Part shown: positions 5,976 through 8,439 of the stretch, in pieces
How the letters are laid out: each line of letters opens with the position of its first letter
How positions within the stretch are numbered: the stretch's first letter is position 1
NCBI GenBank assembly: GCA_030038595.1
Contig: JASHSW010000136.1
Coordinates: 1 to 8,439, forward strand
DNA from: Methylovirgula sp.
GTDB taxonomy: Bacteria; Pseudomonadota; Alphaproteobacteria; Rhizobiales; Beijerinckiaceae
Reading direction: 5' to 3'
Length of the DNA stretch: 8,439 nucleotides
Made by a program: the position numbers and the translations under genes
Notes under the pieces: generated by a model
What the model was told of the DNA's origin: nothing
The model's input: only the letters and a program-made list of their open reading frames with translations
Databases searched by the model: none

Positions 5976-7475
5976 CTAGGCGGCTGCGTCGCTGTCGTCG
6001 GCCGCGCCTTCTTCAAAAGCCTGCTGGAATCCGTATTCCTTCATCTTCCGATAGAGGGTCGAGCGGCCGATACCGAGTTTGCGGGCCACCGCCGACATCT
6101 GGCCCCGATAATAAGTAAGCGCGAAGCGAATGGTTTCCGCCTCCAGCGCGTCGAGTTGGCGCAGATTGCCGGAATCGTCGAGAAGAGCCAGAACGTTGGG
6201 GTCGCGCACCTCGACCCGCACCACCTCGCGCTCCGGCCGCGGCTGTTTGACGAACGCGGTGGGAGCGGCGGGAATGCGCACCTCGAAACCTTCCACCTGG
6301 GCGGCGATCTGCGGAAATTCGGCGACGGTGAGTTCGTCGCCGTCGGCGAGAACCACGGCGCGAAAGATCGCGTTCTCCAACTGCCGGATATTGCCCGGCC
6401 AATCGTAGCTTCCGAGCAAGCCCAGCGCCTCGGCGCTGAGGCCGCGCAGCCGTTTGCCCTCCTCCGCCGCGAACCGCGCCGTAAACCGGCGGGCAAGTTC
6501 GGGAATGTCTTCACGGCGCGTGCGCAGCGCCGGAATGGCGATCGGAAAGACATTGAGGCGGTAATAGAGGTCTTCGCGGAATACGCCGTTTTTCACCAGC
6601 TCGATCAGGTCCTGGTTGGTCGCCGAGACCAAGCGAAAATCGACCTTCACCGGACGCTTGCTGCCAACCGGATCGATCTCGCCGTCCTGCAGAGCGCGCA
6701 GCAGTTTGACCTGTGCCTCAGGCGGCAATTCGCCGATCTCGTCGAGAAACAACGTTCCGCCGTGTGCCTCGACGAATTTGCCGAGGTGCTTTTCATTGGC
6801 GCCGGTGAACGCGCCTTTTTCGTGACCGAAGAGAATCGATTCGACGAGGTTTTCCGGCAGGGCGCCGCAATTTACCGTGACGAAGGGTTTGCCGCGCCGA
6901 TCCGAAGCGCCCTGGATGGCGCGCGCCACGACCTCCTTGCCGACTCCCGATTCGCCTTCGAGCAGGACGGGAATGGTCGATTTCGCGGCGCGTTCGCCGA
7001 GCCTGATGACCCGCTCCATATCGGCGCTTTTGCTGGCCAGGTCCTTGAAGGTGAGCGTGCCCGACGACTGCCGGTTCAAGCGCCGCACCTCTTCTTCGAG
7101 GGCATCGACGCGGAGCGCGTTCTTGATCGAGATCTGCAATCGCTCGACGCCGACCGGCTTGACCACGAAATCGATGGCGCCAGCCCGCATTGCCGAGATC
7201 ACGGCTTCGATCGAGCCGTGCGCCGTCTGCACGATTGTCGGAATGCTGCGTCTTTGTTCGCGCAACCGTTCCAAGACCGTCATGCCGTCGAGTTCCGGCA
7301 TGACGAGATCGAGGATGAGCAGATCGACGCCCCGCCCGCCCGGGGCCTCCAGCCGCGCCAAGGCCGCCGCGCCGCTCTCGACCGTCTCGGTCTCGTAGCC
7401 GAAGCGGCGCACCAGCGATTCGAGGAGCCGGCGTTGCACCGGATCGTCGTCGACGATCAGCACGAGACAGGACAT
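5976..7475 (-). CDS. Sigma-54-dependent response regulator, NtrC family, TacA-like
   Basis: This 499-residue activator has three domains. The receiver domain (1-121) has the acidic pair Asp10-Asp11, phosphoacceptor Asp56 ([12 protein letters not shown]), Thr84 and Lys106, so it should be phosphorylated by a histidine kinase or phosphotransfer protein. The AAA+ domain (about 143-375) has Walker A GESGVGKE (174-181), the sigma-54 contact loop GAFTGA (221-226), Walker [13 protein letters not shown] (239-250) and the [14 protein letters not shown] block. A Fis-type helix-turn-helix near the C-terminus ([25 protein letters not shown]) binds DNA, followed by a short acidic tail. It should drive open-complex formation by RNA polymerase with sigma-54. 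Overall style resembles TacA of Caulobacter, a regulator of stalk and polarity genes; orthology is not proven. The ATG at 7475 has an AAGAAAGAG ribosome site; a GTG at 7499 would overlap that site. No partner kinase is encoded in the window. Confidence 0.96.
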   Translation of the reverse strand: MSCLVLIVDDDPVQRRLLESLVRRFGYETETVESGAAALARLEAPGGRGVDLLILDLVMPELDGMTVLERLREQRRSIPTIVQTAHGSIEAVISAMRAGAIDFVVKPVGVERLQISIKNALRVDALEEEVRRLNRQSSGTLTFKDLASKSADMERVIRLGERAAKSTIPVLLEGESGVGKEVVARAIQGASDRRGKPFVTVNCGALPENLVESILFGHEKGAFTGANEKHLGKFVEAHGGTLFLDEIGELPPEAQVKLLRALQDGEIDPVGSKRPVKVDFRLVSATNQDLIELVKNGVFREDLYYRLNVFPIAIPALRTRREDIPELARRFTARFAAEEGKRLRGLSAEALGLLGSYDWPGNIRQLENAIFRAVVLADGDELTVAEFPQIAAQVEGFEVRIPAAPTAFVKQPRPEREVVRVEVRDPNVLALLDDSGNLRQLDALEAETIRFALTYYRGQMSAVARKLGIGRSTLYRKMKEYGFQQAFEEGAADDSDAAA

Positions 7476-7511
7476 GGGCTCTTTCTTGAGGCGACGCACC
7501 GCCGCTCATCC

Positions 7512-7551
7512 GACGGGTTACGTCCCGTCATCCGCATTGCTTCGTTGAAGC
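7512..7551. promoter_or_regulatory. Two small inverted repeats in the leader of the response regulator gene
   Basis: GACGGG (7512-7517) and CCCGTC (7524-7529) form a perfect 6-bp inverted repeat around ttacgt, 37 bases from the regulator ATG. A second 5-bp repeat, GCTTC (7539-7543) with GAAGC (7547-7551), has a 3-base loop. They could be leader RNA hairpins or an operator, for example for autoregulation; nothing in the sequence decides. The rest of 7476-7636 shows no gene and no convincing promoter. Confidence 0.35.
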
Positions 7552-7636
7552 GAACCGCCGCCAAACACGCCGAACCGGTCCGGCAATCCGCCCTCGGCGC
7601 ATGCTGGCCGATCAGAGTAAATGCGATGTTAATGAG

Positions 7637-7663
7637 AAAAATAACGCCGGTGCCGGGGATTAT
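7637..7663 (-). terminator. Candidate intrinsic terminator downstream of the small exported protein gene
   Basis: On the minus strand an imperfect hairpin (7663-7641) pairs ATAA with TTAT at the base and CCG with CGG at the top, with one bulge and one mismatch. It runs directly into TTTTT (7641-7637). Position is about 90 bases past the stop at 7755, in the right orientation to end that transcript before the response regulator gene. Confidence 0.42.
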
Positions 7664-7666
7664 GGG

Positions 7667-7706
7667 CAACGCGTACGGACGCGTTGGGCAACAACCCGTC
7701 CGTACG
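7667..7706. repeat. Overlapping, mutually exclusive inverted repeats
   Basis: CGTACGGACG (7672-7681) and CGTCCGTACG (7697-7706) form a 10-bp perfect inverted repeat with a 15-base loop. The inner arm also takes part in a 7-bp repeat, CAACGCG (7667-7673) with CGCGTTG (7680-7686). Only one of the two stems can form at a time. GGGCAAC is also directly repeated (7664-7670 and 7686-7692). On the minus-strand transcript these stems precede the candidate terminator at 7637-7663. Confidence 0.6.
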
Positions 7707-7754
7707 AAAATTGAGCGAAAGCCGAGGAATATGGCTTCGGGTGCTTGGGATGCT

Positions 7755-7991
7755 TTAGTGCATCACTTTCAGGACCTGCTGATGCAGGTAGTCGGGCAAA
7801 GAATCCACGGGAATCATCACATACATCTTGCCGTGCATCTTGACGATATCGGCAGGCATTCTTGTACCGTCTTGCATCACCAGCTCGGTGTGAGTGATCA
7901 TCCGGACGTATTCCTGGACATTGACGGCATAGGCGCTCGAGGCCATCAAGAGCCCAATCGACACGGCGACGATTCTCGTCCGGAGTTTCAT
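7755..7991 (-). CDS. Small exported Met/His-rich protein of unknown function
   Basis: This is a 78-residue protein that I do not recognise. It begins MKLRTRIVAVSIGLLMASSAYA, a clear signal peptide with basic start, hydrophobic core and an A-Y-A cleavage site after residue 22. That leaves a 56-residue mature chain, likely periplasmic. The mature part has no Cys but contains seven Met and four His, concentrated in MPADIVKMHGKMYVMIP and the C-terminal KVMH. Such composition can occur in metal-binding (copper-type) periplasmic peptides, but that is inference. The ATG at 7991 has AAGGA eight bases upstream. An in-frame ATG at 8051, 20 codons earlier, also has a good site (aaaaagga), so a 98-residue form is possible; I prefer the shorter one because it gives a standard signal peptide. 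A terminator-like region follows. Confidence 0.7.
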   Translation of the reverse strand: MKLRTRIVAVSIGLLMASSAYAVNVQEYVRMITHTELVMQDGTRMPADIVKMHGKMYVMIPVDSLPDYLHQQVLKVMH

Positions 7992-8197
7992 GGCGGATTT
8001 CCTTTGGGTAGGTTCGGCGACGACGCGCATAGGTTCTGATCTGACGTTCATGGCGATGATCCTTTTTGAGATTTGAACATTGCGACATGCGGAACGACGG
8101 CTGTCGCGCGTCCTGCGGCAGACCAGCGGCGCCGGTCTTGCACAGGCTGTTTCGAATTCGGGCACGGAGGCGTTACCGGGAAGGCCAAAATCGCCCG

Positions 8198-8439
8198 TCA
8201 AGAAAAAGTGAGATAAATCTCCCGCGCCCGGTGTAACGCCGCGGACTGTTCTTGCGAATTCTTCCTGGGTATGTTCGCCTGCCGTAGTCGCACCTGCTGT
8301 GCGGCTGTCAATTCTGCCACGGGACCGCCAACAATCGACGCATTGATCATCTGCGCCGATCCGCTATGAGAGGACGTCCGCAGTTGGCGGGCGATCTCAC
8401 GGTCGGCAATGATCCTTTCAATCCCGTTCGGCTTTCTCG
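8198..8439 (-). CDS. Possible C-terminal fragment of an unrecognised protein (cut by window edge)
   Basis: On the minus strand one frame is open from the right edge for 79 residues to a TGA at 8198-8200; the other minus frames and the plus frames are interrupted here. The fragment is polar and probably helical, with stretches such as IERIIADREIARQLR and TAAQQVRLRQANIPRKN, and has no motif I can assign. About 63% of its third codon positions are G or C, so codon choice gives only weak support for coding. Chance openness is possible in GC-rich DNA. If real, it is the tail of a gene starting outside the window, 147 bases upstream of the earlier candidate ATG of the Met/His-rich protein gene. Confidence 0.35.
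   Translation of the reverse strand, partial: RKPNGIERIIADREIARQLRTSSHSGSAQMINASIVGGPVAELTAAQQVRLRQANIPRKNSQEQSAALHRAREIYLTFS

Noticed and set aside
7457..7669. Minus-strand 70-codon frame with a TTG start between the small exported gene and the regulator
   Set aside because: It uses TTG without a clear ribosome site, overlaps the regulator start and runs through the terminator-like hairpin. Its initial hydrophobic stretch is probably coincidental.
5895..8039. Plus-strand open frame of 714 codons opposite the response regulator
   Set aside because: It lies antisense to a regulator with complete motifs and continues across intergenic hairpins and the small exported gene. Its Arg/Asp/His-rich composition is the usual mirror of GC-biased codons on the other strand.

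Overview
The window is GC-rich, densely coding and almost certainly chromosomal DNA of an alphaproteobacterium. Hyphomicrobiales is the likely order (inference from protein style: a TacA-like NtrC-type regulator, a circularly permuted ATP-grasp/alpha-E pair and a YcbB-type L,D-transpeptidase). Every gene I can support is on the minus strand, so the region is transcribed from high to low coordinates. I see no tRNA, rRNA, insertion sequence, CRISPR array or phage gene. No gene-free stretch exceeds 300 bases; the longest is 7476-7754 (279 bases).

Layout in transcription order. (1) 8439-8198: the tail of a possible unrecognised gene entering from the right edge. (2) 7991-7755: a small exported Met/His-rich protein of unknown function, followed by a stem-loop region (7706-7637) with terminator-like features. 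(3) 7475-5976: a sigma-54-dependent response regulator with REC, AAA+ (GAFTGA) and Fis-type HTH domains. (4) 5801-3735: a secreted 688-residue L,D-transpeptidase of the YcbB/LdtD type. (5) 3541-2054 and 2035-1082: a circularly permuted ATP-grasp protein and an alpha-E protein, forming a two-gene operon. (6) 967-548, 538-389 and 378-1 (partial): an SxtJ-family membrane protein, a 49-residue DUF5989 membrane peptide and the N-terminus of a NodU/CmcH-type carbamoyltransferase, packed with 9-10 base gaps as one operon.

Functional reading. The L,D-transpeptidase is a peptidoglycan cross-linking or modifying enzyme, and the regulator is of the kind that controls developmental or envelope genes. The ATP-grasp/alpha-E pair is a widespread but poorly characterised module, usually predicted to ligate amino acids or peptides. 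The carbamoyltransferase triad matches the sxtI/sxtJ/sxtK-type arrangement known from saxitoxin clusters and many unrelated bacteria: the enzyme carbamoylates an unknown hydroxylated substrate, and the roles of the two small membrane partners are not established. The least explained items are that triad, the Met/His-rich exported peptide with two well-placed possible starts, and the competing stem-loops downstream of it.
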